Shown in pieces: positions 18,054 through 26,914 of a DNA stretch of 64,000 bases. A program made the position numbers and the translations under genes. The DNA lies in the NCBI RefSeq assembly GCF_947503705.1, contig NZ_CANNES010000003.1:248001-312000 (forward strand). Reading direction: 5' to 3'. How positions within the stretch are numbered: position 1 is the first letter of the stretch; each line of letters opens with the position of its first letter. The DNA comes from an uncultured Tateyamaria sp. (lineage in GTDB: Bacteria > Pseudomonadota > Alphaproteobacteria > Rhodobacterales > Rhodobacteraceae). The notes under the pieces are model-generated. The model was given only the letters and a program-made list of their open reading frames with translations. It was not told the DNA's origin and did no database searches.

Positions 18054-19670
18054 ATGGAAAGCTTTGCTGCTGACTTGAATACGATGGTGCGCACACCGTT
18101 GACGCCCGAACACGTGTCGGCCCTGCGCCGCGTCGGGACGGTGATTGATGTGGCCGCTGGCGAGTGGTTCCAAAAGGTTGGTGAACGTATTGATACTTTT
18201 CACTATTTGCTGGACGGGGAGACCGAGGCCGTGAATTCGGCCACTGGCAAACGCTATGGCAACGCGACCCTGAAGGCCGGGCAGTTTTTTGGCGAATTGG
18301 CGTTTTTGAACGGCGGACGCGCCTTTATGGGGGGGCGCGCGGTGCAGGATACCAAGCTGCTTTGTGTGCGCCGCGACGAGATGCTGAAGCTGATGTCGGA
18401 CATGCCCGAAATGTCAGATATTATCATCACCGTTTATGCCGCGCGCCGTCGCCGGATGGTTGACCTCTCGGAAGGGGGGCTGACCCTGATTGGGGGCGAA
18501 GTGGACCGGGACGTGCGCCGTATTGCGAGCTTTGCTGCGCGCAATCGCATTCCGTTTCAGGAGGTCGAGATCGACTCTGAAGAGGGCGACGATCTGGCCG
18601 CTCAATGCCGCATTGATCGGGCCCATCCGGCGGTTGTCTTTGCCAAGCATCAGGTCATTGATCCGCCCACTCCGCGCGGCGTCGCCGAGGCCCTCGGCCT
18701 CGATATCGCGCTGCGCAAGGAAGACGTTTATGACGTGGCAATCGTGGGCGGTGGACCGGCTGGTGTTGCGGCCGGCGTTTATGCGGGGGCAGAGGGCCTG
18801 TGCGCCATCGTGCTGGAGGATCTGGCTATTGGTGGTCAGGCGGGCACATCCAGTCGGATCGAGAATTACATGGGCTTTCCCACCGGCATATCGGGCGGCG
18901 ATCTGGTCGGCCGGGGCGAGGTGCAGGCGATGAAGTTTGGCACCCGCTTTGCCATGCCTGTGCGTGCGACGGAGTTGGAGCAATGTTCGAAAAAGCTCTT
19001 TCATATCAAATTGGACAGTGGCGATTGGGTCTCGGCCAAGGCGCTGATCGTGGCCACTGGCGTGCAGTATCGCCGCTTGCCCATTGAAGGGCTGGAGCGC
19101 CTGGAGGGCAGTGGAGTTTACTACGCAGCCACGGATGTCGAGGCGCGGTATTGCAAAGGCACAGAAGTGGCCATTGTGGGCGGTGGCAATTCCGCCGGTC
19201 AGGCGGCAATGTTCCTGGCACGGGGCGCCAAACATGTGCATGTGCTGGTGCGTGGCCAATCGCTCGCTTCGTCCATGTCGGATTACCTGTTGCAGCGCTT
19301 GGAGAGCCACCCCGGCATCACCATTCACACGCAAACCCAGGTCGCCGCCCTGAAAGGCGAAGATGTGCTGGAAGCGATCACCATCCGGGATCGCGCGTCC
19401 GGGATGGATTGGGAACTGAACACCAAGGCCTTGTTTGTCATGGTCGGTGCCGCCCCCAACACTGCGTGGTTGTCGGGCCTCGTCGATCTGGATCCCCGCG
19501 GTTTTGTGGTGACCGGCGTGGAAGAGGGTACCAGCAGCGCTTACGAGACGTCATGCCCTGGCATCTTTGCTGTAGGAGATGTGCGCGCGGGTTCGGTCAA
19601 GCGGGTGGCCAGCGCGGTGGGCGAGGGCTCGGTGGTGATGTCTGCGGTCTGGTCCCATATCAACGACTGA
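18054..19670 (+). CDS. cyclic-nucleotide-binding / thioredoxin-like / thioredoxin-reductase-like fusion flavoprotein
   Basis: 538-residue three-part protein. Residues 1-140 are a cNMP-binding (Crp-type) beta-roll with the GQFFGELAFLNGGRAF phosphate-binding cassette. Residues about 150-225 look like a thioredoxin-like fold without a CxxC. Residues 225-538 are a thioredoxin-reductase-like FAD/NAD(P)H module: FAD site VAIVGGGPAGVAAG, GGQAGTSSRIENYMGFP, NAD(P) site VAIVGGGNSAGQAA, and the C-terminal FAD motif GIFAVGDVRAGSVKR. The CxxC dithiol of true thioredoxin reductases is absent, since VYYAATDVEARYC holds only one Cys. It begins 4 nt after ycjF. Probably a ligand-regulated NAD(P)H oxidoreductase; the electron acceptor is unknown. 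Confidence 0.88.
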   Translation: MESFAADLNTMVRTPLTPEHVSALRRVGTVIDVAAGEWFQKVGERIDTFHYLLDGETEAVNSATGKRYGNATLKAGQFFGELAFLNGGRAFMGGRAVQDTKLLCVRRDEMLKLMSDMPEMSDIIITVYAARRRRMVDLSEGGLTLIGGEVDRDVRRIASFAARNRIPFQEVEIDSEEGDDLAAQCRIDRAHPAVVFAKHQVIDPPTPRGVAEALGLDIALRKEDVYDVAIVGGGPAGVAAGVYAGAEGLCAIVLEDLAIGGQAGTSSRIENYMGFPTGISGGDLVGRGEVQAMKFGTRFAMPVRATELEQCSKKLFHIKLDSGDWVSAKALIVATGVQYRRLPIEGLERLEGSGVYYAATDVEARYCKGTEVAIVGGGNSAGQAAMFLARGAKHVHVLVRGQSLASSMSDYLLQRLESHPGITIHTQTQVAALKGEDVLEAITIRDRASGMDWELNTKALFVMVGAAPNTAWLSGLVDLDPRGFVVTGVEEGTSSAYETSCPGIFAVGDVRAGSVKRVASAVGEGSVVMSAVWSHIND

Positions 19671-19719
19671 TCCAAAGGACGCTTGCGCGACAGTATTCTA
19701 TTTGCGTTGACACGCGGTC

Positions 19720-19764
19720 TTGGGGCGCTGCCCCAAACCCCGGAGTATTTTTGAAGAAGAGAAG
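19720..19764 (+). terminator. hairpin plus CGGAGTATTT element, probable terminator
   Basis: Perfect stem TTGGGGC/GCCCCAA with loop GCT (19720-19736), followed after a few bases by GGAGTATTTTTGAAG and an A/G-rich tail (19742-19764). The tail differs by one base from the copy after ruvB at 37138-37160. Position 50 nt after the flavoprotein stop fits termination. Confidence 0.6.
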
Positions 19765-19803
19765 ACGGAGGGTTGCGCCCGGCACAACGGCGTGAAGTGG
19801 GTC

Positions 19804-19832
19804 TTGTGAGCCTTGTTTCTGCTGCCTATAAG
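19804..19832 (+). promoter_or_regulatory. candidate sigma-70-type promoter for ileS
   Basis: TTGTGA (19804-19809) and TATAAG (19827-19832) are separated by 17 bp. This would give a leader of about 140 nt before the ileS ATG. Motif match only. Confidence 0.4.
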
Positions 19833-19979
19833 ACGCCCATGATGTGTTTGATCTGCATTCTGCGAATTATATCCCCGGCGCTCTGATCTTTATCCCTTGA
19901 GCTGCCGGGTCAAGGCGCTTGGACCAACGCGCCGCACCATGCCATTCCAAATCTGAACGACCGACAAAGGACGCCACCC

Positions 19980-22898
19980 ATGTGCGCCGATACGCCTGAA
20001 TACAAACACAGCCTGAATTTGCCCCGCACCGATTTCCCGATGCGCGCGGGCCTGCCCAAGCGCGAGCCCGAGTGGCTGGCCCGTTGGGAGAAGATCGGTA
20101 TTTATGATCGCCTGCGCGACAAGGCGCTGGCCGCGGAGGGCCGGGCGCCCTTTACCCTGCATGACGGCCCGCCCTATGCCAACGGCCATCTGCATATCGG
20201 CCACGCCCTGAACAAGACCATCAAGGACATGATTGTCCGCTCTCACCAGATGATGGGTCGCGATGCCCGTTATATCCCTGGCTGGGACTGCCACGGTTTG
20301 CCCATCGAGTGGAAAATCGAGGAACAGTACCGCAAGAAGGGTCGTGACAAGGACCAGGTGCCGATCAACGAATTTCGTGCCGAGTGCCGGGATTTTGCCG
20401 CCGGTTGGGTCGATGTGCAGCGCGAGGAGTTCAAGCGGCTGGGCATCACTGGCAACTGGGATGAGCCCTATCTGACGATGGATTTCCATGCCGAGCGGGT
20501 GATTGCCGAAGAGTTCATGAAATTCCTGATGAACGGGACGCTTTATCAGGGCTCCAAGCCTGTAATGTGGTCGCCGGTGGAGCAGACCGCCCTGGCCGAG
20601 GCAGAGGTCGAATACCACGACAAGGACAGTTTTACGATCTGGGTGAAGTTCAATGTTGTGGGTACGGGCGATGCCACCCTCGACAGCGCGCAGGTCGTGA
20701 TCTGGACCACAACCCCCTGGACCATGCCGTCAAACAAGGCTGTCGTTTATGGCCCCGACATTTCTTATGGCCTCTATGAGGTGATCGGCCGACCCGAAGA
20801 GTGCTGGGCGACTATCGGAGATCGCTATATCCTCGCGGATAACCTGGCCGCTGATGTGCTGGGGCGTGCCCGCCTGGACGAGACGATGTATCGCCGGTTG
20901 TGCGACATCAGCCAGGACGATCTGGCCAAAATTTCACTTTCCCACCCGCTGGCCGGTGCAGAAGGTGGCGAGGGCGAATGGGATGACATCCGTGACTTCC
21001 GTGCCGCTGACTTCGTCACCGACACCGAAGGCACAGGGTTCGTGCACTGCGCGCCGTCCCACGGGATGGAGGAGTACGAGCTTTACCGCGAACTGGGCAT
21101 GCTCGAACAGGTCATCACCTACAACGTGAACCCCGACGGGCGCTTCCGCGACGACCTGCCGTTCTTTGGCGGCAAGGCGATCCTGAAACCCAACGGGAAA
21201 GAGGGCAACGCCAACGCCGCTGTTATCGACAAGCTGGCCGAAGTGGGCGGGCTGCTGGCGCGGGGCAAGATCAAGCACAGCTATCCGCATTCCTGGCGGT
21301 CCAAGGCGCCGGTGATCTACCGCAACACGCCGCAGTGGTTTGCCGCCATCGATAAGCCGGTGGGCGACGGGCAGGACACGCACGGCACCACGATCCGGCA
21401 GCGCGCGCTGACCGAGATCGACAACGTGAACTGGACACCGCAATCGGGCCGCAACCGCCTGCATTCGATGATGGAGGCGCGCCCCGACTGGGTGCTGTCG
21501 CGTCAGCGTGCCTGGGGCGTGCCGCTGACCTGCTTTACCAAGAAGGGCGCGCTGCCCACGGATGAAGATTTCCTGCTGCGCAACCCTCAGGTCAACCGCC
21601 GCATCACCTCGGCCTTCGAGGCGGAAGGGGCTGACGCATGGTATGACGAGGATGCTAAGCAGCGCTTCCTTGAAGGGATTGTGAACCCCGACGATTACGA
21701 ACAGGTCACCGACATTCTGGACGTGTGGTTCGACAGTGGCTCCACCCACGCCTTTGTTCTGCGCGACCGTGCGGACGGGTCCGAAGATGGTGTGGCTGAC
21801 GTTTATATGGAAGGCACCGACCAACACCGTGGCTGGTTCCATTCGTCGCTCTTGCAATCTGTGGGCACTACGGGGCGCGCGCCCTATCGCAATGTGGTGA
21901 CCCATGGGATGACGCTGGACGAGAAGGGCTTCAAGATGTCGAAGTCCATCGGCAATACCATCGTACCCGACGAGGTGATCCGGCAATATGGGGCGGATAT
22001 CCTGCGGCTTTGGGTGGCGCAGACGGATTATACCGCCGACCAGCGGATCGGGCCCGAGATCCTGAAGGGCGTGGCCGACAGCTATCGTCGGTTGCGCAAC
22101 ACGATGCGGTTCATGCTGGGGTCTCTGGCTGACTTTACGGAAGAGGACCGCACGGGCCCGACCGATATGCCGGAATTGGAACGTTGGGTCCTGCACCGTT
22201 TGGCGGAGTTGGATCAGGTCGTACGCGAGGGCTATGCGTCTTTTGACTTCCAGCGGGTGTTTTCGGCGGTGTTTACCTTTGCCACTGTGGACCTGTCGGC
22301 CTTCTATTTCGACATCCGCAAGGATGCGCTTTATTGCGACGGCGACACGCCGGAACGGCGGGCGGCGCGGACGGTGCTGGACCTGCTTTATCGCCGGCTG
22401 ACGACATGGCTCGCGCCGATCCTGGTGTTCACCATGGAAGAGGTCTGGCTGGAGCGGAACCCGGGCGAGGACAGTTCGGTTCACCTGGTAGACATCCCCG
22501 AGACGCCTGCGGCGTGGCGCGATGCGGCCTTGGCAGCGAAGTGGGCGGGTATCCGTTCGGCGCGCCGTGCAGTGACAGCGGCGTTGGAAATCCAGCGGAC
22601 GGACAAGGTGATCGGGGCCTCGTTGGAGGCTGCGCCGGTGGTGCATGTGGAGGACGCGGAGTTGGCGGCGACGCTTGGGGCGCTGCCCTTCGCCGATATC
22701 TGCATCACTTCGCAGATCAGTGTGACCAACGATCCTTGCCCGGCAGAAGCATTCCGGTTGCCCGAAGTGCCCGGCATTGGGGTCGTGTTTGAAAAGGCGG
22801 ATGGCGAGAAATGCGCACGCTGCTGGAAGGTGTTGCCCGATGTGGGTCAGCACAGCCACGTCGGTGTCTGTGGTCGCTGTGACGCGGCGCTTGGGTGA
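19980..22898 (+). CDS. ileS: isoleucyl-tRNA synthetase
   Basis: 972-residue class Ia aminoacyl-tRNA synthetase charging tRNA-Ile. HIGH motif at residues 72-75 (GHLHIGH), KMSKS at 652-656, and a C-terminal zinc site (KCARCWK ... GVCGRC). The CP1 editing domain lies between, with the WTTTPWTMPSN block. The ATG at 19980 has AAAGGA 8 nt upstream. Somewhat longer than the roughly 940-residue E. coli enzyme, as usual in alphaproteobacteria. Convergent with priA. Confidence 0.97.
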   Translation: MCADTPEYKHSLNLPRTDFPMRAGLPKREPEWLARWEKIGIYDRLRDKALAAEGRAPFTLHDGPPYANGHLHIGHALNKTIKDMIVRSHQMMGRDARYIPGWDCHGLPIEWKIEEQYRKKGRDKDQVPINEFRAECRDFAAGWVDVQREEFKRLGITGNWDEPYLTMDFHAERVIAEEFMKFLMNGTLYQGSKPVMWSPVEQTALAEAEVEYHDKDSFTIWVKFNVVGTGDATLDSAQVVIWTTTPWTMPSNKAVVYGPDISYGLYEVIGRPEECWATIGDRYILADNLAADVLGRARLDETMYRRLCDISQDDLAKISLSHPLAGAEGGEGEWDDIRDFRAADFVTDTEGTGFVHCAPSHGMEEYELYRELGMLEQVITYNVNPDGRFRDDLPFFGGKAILKPNGKEGNANAAVIDKLAEVGGLLARGKIKHSYPHSWRSKAPVIYRNTPQWFAAIDKPVGDGQDTHGTTIRQRALTEIDNVNWTPQSGRNRLHSMMEARPDWVLSRQRAWGVPLTCFTKKGALPTDEDFLLRNPQVNRRITSAFEAEGADAWYDEDAKQRFLEGIVNPDDYEQVTDILDVWFDSGSTHAFVLRDRADGSEDGVADVYMEGTDQHRGWFHSSLLQSVGTTGRAPYRNVVTHGMTLDEKGFKMSKSIGNTIVPDEVIRQYGADILRLWVAQTDYTADQRIGPEILKGVADSYRRLRNTMRFMLGSLADFTEEDRTGPTDMPELERWVLHRLAELDQVVREGYASFDFQRVFSAVFTFATVDLSAFYFDIRKDALYCDGDTPERRAARTVLDLLYRRLTTWLAPILVFTMEEVWLERNPGEDSSVHLVDIPETPAAWRDAALAAKWAGIRSARRAVTAALEIQRTDKVIGASLEAAPVVHVEDAELAATLGALPFADICITSQISVTNDPCPAEAFRLPEVPGIGVVFEKADGEKCARCWKVLPDVGQHSHVGVCGRCDAALG

Positions 22899-22909
22899 CA
22901 CCGGCAATG

Positions 22910-22983
22910 GCGGATGACGCCTCCGCCTTATGGGGATCCGTTTGATCTCATCCCCGTAAGGCGTGGCCGTTGGTACGCCATGG
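22910..22983. repeat. paired hairpin-CTTAYGGGG element, bidirectional terminator candidate
   Basis: Between the convergent ileS and priA genes. The central 14-bp stem has arms at 22924-22937 and 22950-22963 (CGCCTTATGGGGAT against ATCCCCGTAAGGCG, one G-T pair) with a 12-nt loop. Each outer flank has its own short inverted repeat: GGCGGA/TCCGCC on the left, GGCGT/ACGCC on the right. The same hairpin-then-CTTACGGG design recurs at four other loci in the window. Confidence 0.65.
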
Positions 22984-22987
22984 ACGG

Positions 22988-25180
22988 TCAGTAAAAGCTC
23001 TGTGGGTCGATATCGACAGCGAGCCGCAAGTCGCCTTTGAGCCTGAGTTGCCCGATCCACTGTGCGATGGCACCTTGCAGTGCCACGCCTTTGCCTGCCT
23101 TGACCAGCAGTCGCACCCGGTGCCGTCCTCTGATCCGTGCAATGGGTGCCGGGGCTGGGCCAAACACTTGCGCGCCGACCTGGGCCAAAGCGCGATTATT
23201 CCGCGCCAACATGTTGGCGGCGTCAAAAACTTGCGCGACGTCCGGCCCGCTCAGGATGATGCCAGCCATCCGCCCATAAGGCGGCACGCCTGCTTGTTCC
23301 CGTTCAGCTGCCTCGGCCCGCCAGAACCCTTCCTCGTCCCCCGCCAGAATGGCCCGAATTAAGGGGTGTTCGGGTTGATACGTCTGGAGCATGGCCGTGC
23401 CCGGTTTTTCCGCGCGGCCCGCACGCCCCGCCACTTGCCGCATCAGTTGGAAGGTGCGTTCGGCGGCCCGCAAGTCCGAGCCTTGCAGGCCCAGATCGGC
23501 ATCAATCACCCCCACAAGGGTCAGGTTCGGGAAATTGTGCCCCTTGGCGACCAGTTGTGTGCCGATGATCACATCGGCTCCGCCTGCGGCGATCCCCTCG
23601 ATCTCGGCCTTGAGCGCACGGGCAGAGCCGTACATGTCCGAACTCAGCACCGCTACGCGAGCCTCCGGGAATAGTTTCACGGCCTCTTCACCCAGTCGCT
23701 CGACGCCTGGGCCCACCGGAGCCATCCGCCCTTCGGCATCACAGGAGGGACACTTTTCTGGCATCGGCTTCGTCTCGCCGCATTGGTGGCACATCAGGCG
23801 TTTGAGGAAGCGGTGTTCGACCATGCGGGCATCACATTGGTCGCAGCCCACCTGGTGCCCGCAGGCGCGGCAGAGCGTGATCGGGGCATATCCCCGCCGG
23901 TTCAAAAACAGCATGGCTTGTTCGCCTGCTGCCAGCCGCACATCCACCGCCCGTTTCAACGCATCTGACACCCAGCGGTCGGACGGCAGCTTTTCACTCC
24001 GCATATCAATGGTTTGCATGGTGGGCATGACCGCAGGTCCAAAACGTGCCTCAAGATCCACGCGGCTGTATTTGCCGCTTTGTGCGTTGGCCCAGCTTTC
24101 CAACGATGGGGTGGCCGAGGCCAGGATGACTTGCGCCCCCACCAGCGAAGCGCGCAGCACGGCCATGTCGCGCGCGTTGTAAAGCACGCCATCCTCTTGC
24201 TTGTAAGACGTGTCGTGTTCCTCATCGACGACGATCAACCCGAGGTTCTGATAGGGGAGAAACAGGGCCGAGCGCGCGCCAATCACCAGTTGTGCCTGCC
24301 CCTGGCCGACCATGCGCCAGATCCGCCGACGTTCCGTCATCGTCGCGCCAGAATGCCATTCGGCAGGGCGCGCGCCAAAGCGTTCTTCGACCCGTTTGAG
24401 GAACTCGGCGGTCAAGGCGATCTCGGGCAACAGCACCAGCGCCTGACGGCCTGCGCGCAAGGCGGCGGCGACGGCCTCAAGATAGACTTCGGTTTTGCCC
24501 GATCCGGTCACGCCGCGCAGCAACGTTGTACCATAGTCCCCCGCCTTGACTGCGGCGCTGATCTGGCTCGCCGCGGTGGCCTGGTCGGGCGTGAGGTCTT
24601 TGCTGGGGCGTTCGGGGTCCATGTGAGGGAAGGGCAGGTCGCGTGGGCTGTCTTCTTCGGCCACGGCCTCTAGGGCGACAAGCCCCTTGATGACCGAAGA
24701 CGTGACGCCCGAAAGCTCGGCCAGTTCCTTCAATGTGAACGACAAATCCCCGTAATCGCTGAGAAACTCCAGAACCCGGCGACGCGCGTCGGTCATCCTG
24801 TCGGGATCAGATGTGCCTCGCCGGTAAATCTTGCGCATCGACGGCGGGTCGCCCAGACCCGGCGCGCGGGTGGCCAGCCGCAGCATTGCGGGCATGGGCG
24901 TGAGGGTATAGGCGGCCGCCTTGGTCAGGAAATCACGCATTTCCTGGCGCATGGGTGCCGCGTCCAGCACCCGAATGACGGACCGGATCTTGGCATAGTC
25001 ATAATCGCCCTTGCCCGGCCCCCAAACAACGCCAATGACTTTGCGCGGACCCAGGGGCACTTCGACAAAGGCGCCAAGGTGACAGCCCCCCTCGGGCGCT
25101 TTGTAATCCAGCGCACGGTCCAGCGGTTGCGTGGTCAAAACGGCCACAAGCGCGCCTTCGTCAAAGAAGGATTGCGTCAT
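22988..25180 (-). CDS. priA: primosomal replication restart helicase PriA
   Basis: 730-residue PriA (N'), the 3'-to-5' helicase that restarts stalled forks. Domain order: N-terminal 3'-DNA-binding domain (residues 1-105), winged helix, helicase lobe 1 with Walker A GVTGSGKT (223-230) and Walker B VVDEEHDTSYKQ, a zinc-binding insertion with cysteine pairs CRACG, CDQCD, CHQCG and CPSC, helicase lobe 2, and a C-terminal domain. Divergent from fsa. Length is typical. Confidence 0.97.
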   Translation of the reverse strand: MTQSFFDEGALVAVLTTQPLDRALDYKAPEGGCHLGAFVEVPLGPRKVIGVVWGPGKGDYDYAKIRSVIRVLDAAPMRQEMRDFLTKAAAYTLTPMPAMLRLATRAPGLGDPPSMRKIYRRGTSDPDRMTDARRRVLEFLSDYGDLSFTLKELAELSGVTSSVIKGLVALEAVAEEDSPRDLPFPHMDPERPSKDLTPDQATAASQISAAVKAGDYGTTLLRGVTGSGKTEVYLEAVAAALRAGRQALVLLPEIALTAEFLKRVEERFGARPAEWHSGATMTERRRIWRMVGQGQAQLVIGARSALFLPYQNLGLIVVDEEHDTSYKQEDGVLYNARDMAVLRASLVGAQVILASATPSLESWANAQSGKYSRVDLEARFGPAVMPTMQTIDMRSEKLPSDRWVSDALKRAVDVRLAAGEQAMLFLNRRGYAPITLCRACGHQVGCDQCDARMVEHRFLKRLMCHQCGETKPMPEKCPSCDAEGRMAPVGPGVERLGEEAVKLFPEARVAVLSSDMYGSARALKAEIEGIAAGGADVIIGTQLVAKGHNFPNLTLVGVIDADLGLQGSDLRAAERTFQLMRQVAGRAGRAEKPGTAMLQTYQPEHPLIRAILAGDEEGFWRAEAAEREQAGVPPYGRMAGIILSGPDVAQVFDAANMLARNNRALAQVGAQVFGPAPAPIARIRGRHRVRLLVKAGKGVALQGAIAQWIGQLRLKGDLRLAVDIDPQSFY

Positions 25181-25270
25181 GTTAGCGCCAACATATGAGG
25201 GGTTTAAGCATCACCCCGCATGAGGTAAACGCTGATCAAGCAAACGCCAAGCCATCAAGAGGACCCGTGC

Positions 25271-25924
25271 ATGAAATTCTTTGTTGATACCGCCGAGATT
25301 GACGCCATTGCCGAACTGAACGACCTGGGGATGGTCGATGGGGTCACTACAAACCCGTCGCTGATCCTGAAATCCGGTCGCGACATCATGGAAGTGACCA
25401 AGGAAATCTGTGATCTGGTTGACGGTCCGGTCAGCGCAGAGGTTGTCGCTCTTGAGTCAGATGCCATGATCGCCGAAGGGCGCGAATTAGCCAAGATTGC
25501 CGACAACATCACCATCAAGCTGCCCCTGACCTGGGACGGCCTGAAGGCTTGCAAGGTTCTCTCGGGCGAGGGGCGCATGGTCAACGTGACCTTGTGCTTC
25601 TCGGCCAATCAGGCGCTTTTGGCGGCCAAGGCGGGGGCGTCGTTCATCTCGCCCTTTATCGGACGGCTGGACGATATCCACATCGACGGCATGGACCTGA
25701 TCGAGGACATCCGCACCATTTACGACAATTACGGGTTCGAGACGGAGATTCTGGCCGCCTCTATCCGCAGTGTCGGCCACATCCAGCAATGCGCCATGAT
25801 CGGTGCCGACGTGATCACCGCGCCACCAGAGGTCATCAAAAAGCTGGCAGGTCACCCACTGACCAATGCAGGCCTCGAACAATTTATGAAGGATTGGGCC
25901 AAGACGGGCCAGAAGATCCTGTAA
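25271..25924 (+). CDS. fsa: fructose-6-phosphate aldolase / transaldolase-like protein
   Basis: 217-residue small transaldolase-family protein (TalC/FSA type). The Schiff-base lysine is Lys83 in [12 protein letters not shown]; the N-terminal MKFFVDTA and GVTTNPSL motifs are diagnostic. Proteins of this size are annotated either as fructose-6-phosphate aldolase or as small transaldolase; sequence alone does not settle which. An A/G-rich Shine-Dalgarno (AAGAGGA) precedes the ATG. Cytoplasmic sugar-phosphate metabolism. Confidence 0.93.
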   Translation: MKFFVDTAEIDAIAELNDLGMVDGVTTNPSLILKSGRDIMEVTKEICDLVDGPVSAEVVALESDAMIAEGRELAKIADNITIKLPLTWDGLKACKVLSGEGRMVNVTLCFSANQALLAAKAGASFISPFIGRLDDIHIDGMDLIEDIRTIYDNYGFETEILAASIRSVGHIQQCAMIGADVITAPPEVIKKLAGHPLTNAGLEQFMKDWAKTGQKIL

Positions 25925-26206
25925 ATTCAGGCGCTTCCAGCCCGTCTTAGCATCACCCGCAAGGCTTCGGGCCCGAGAGGGAAAATCGAGGGCGCCGGTC
26001 CGTGAGTGGTTGCTTGGGGTGTCTGTGTCATGACGCTGATATGACAGCACGGCGCGTGCCCTTCACGGGGAGAAGGTTGCGCGCCTTCCCCCTTGGCTGA
26101 CGCGGGGCTGCAACACCGATCAGAACCGCGCAGTTTTATCGAAGTTCGGGGCAGATTTTGCTCTGCCCCCATGCTATAGACCCTCAAAATAAAATTTGAG
26201 TACGGT
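25925..26206 (+). other. 282-nt intergenic region between fsa and the DUF484 gene
   Basis: The only structure I see is an imperfect stem around 26076-26099 (GGGGAGAAGG against CCTTCCCCC with one bulge), which could terminate fsa transcription. No T run follows. No convincing gene lies here; reading frames on both strands look like chance. Confidence 0.45.
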
Positions 26207-26914
26207 ATGAGCAGCCAACCCAAGATTGAAGACGCCCTGCGCGAGGCGATTATCTCGCGTCCTGATGTGATTCTGGACGACAAGGATTTGATGCATGCCC
26301 TGATTGCCGCGAATGAGCGTGCGATGGGCGGCAATATTGTCGATTTGCGTGGCCTCGCGATGGAACGGCTTGAGGCGCGCCTTGATCGCCTTGAGGACAC
26401 CCACCGTTCCGTCATCGCGGCGGCCTATGAAAACCTTGCAGGCACCAACCAGATTCACCGCGCTATCCTACGGATGCTGGACCCGCTGGAGTTTGAGCCT
26501 TTCCTGCGCGATCTCGGCGGTGAAGTGGCTGAAATCCTCCGGGTTTATGCGGTCAAACTGGTGCTGGAGTCGGTCCAGAACGACAATGACCCCGCCGTTC
26601 AGCGTCTTGGCGATGTGCTAAGCGTGGCAGAGCCCGGTTTTATCGACAATTACCTGACTTATGGGCGTGGTGGCACAGTTCGTCAGGTGACCCTTCGCCA
26701 GGTTCAGGATGCCGACGACGTCATCTATGGCGACAAAAGCGATTGGGTCCGTTCCGAGGCGTGCCTGAAGCTCGACTTTGGCGATGGCCGTCTGCCCGGC
26801 CTTTTGGTGTTGGGCGCGGATGATCCGCATATGTTTGGCCCGCAACAAGGCACCGATTTGCTTGCCTTTTTCACCGGTGTGTTTGAGCGGGCCATGCGCC
26901 GCTGGCTGGGATGA
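26207..26914 (+). CDS. DUF484 family protein
   Basis: 235-residue DUF484 protein: a helical N-terminus (residues 1-80, with the heptad-like LEARLDRLEDTH segment) and then a GAF-like domain. It ends 4 nt into the xerC start (ATGA). DUF484 genes commonly precede xerC in proteobacteria, as here, but the family's role is not known. A GAF-like sensory or recombination-associated role is inference. Confidence 0.88.
   Translation: MSSQPKIEDALREAIISRPDVILDDKDLMHALIAANERAMGGNIVDLRGLAMERLEARLDRLEDTHRSVIAAAYENLAGTNQIHRAILRMLDPLEFEPFLRDLGGEVAEILRVYAVKLVLESVQNDNDPAVQRLGDVLSVAEPGFIDNYLTYGRGGTVRQVTLRQVQDADDVIYGDKSDWVRSEACLKLDFGDGRLPGLLVLGADDPHMFGPQQGTDLLAFFTGVFERAMRRWLG

Larger units (their letters stand above)
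19671..19979 (+). other. 309-nt intergenic region before ileS
   Basis: Holds a terminator-like hairpin plus a CGGAGTATTT element (19720-19764) close to the upstream gene, and a candidate promoter at 19804-19832 closer to ileS. I see no reading frame with coding character, no tRNA and no riboswitch-like structure in the remainder. Confidence 0.6.

Noticed and set aside
20934-23060. 708-residue open frame on the minus strand
   Set aside because: Antisense to ileS, which has HIGH and KMSKS; compositionally biased, no family signature.
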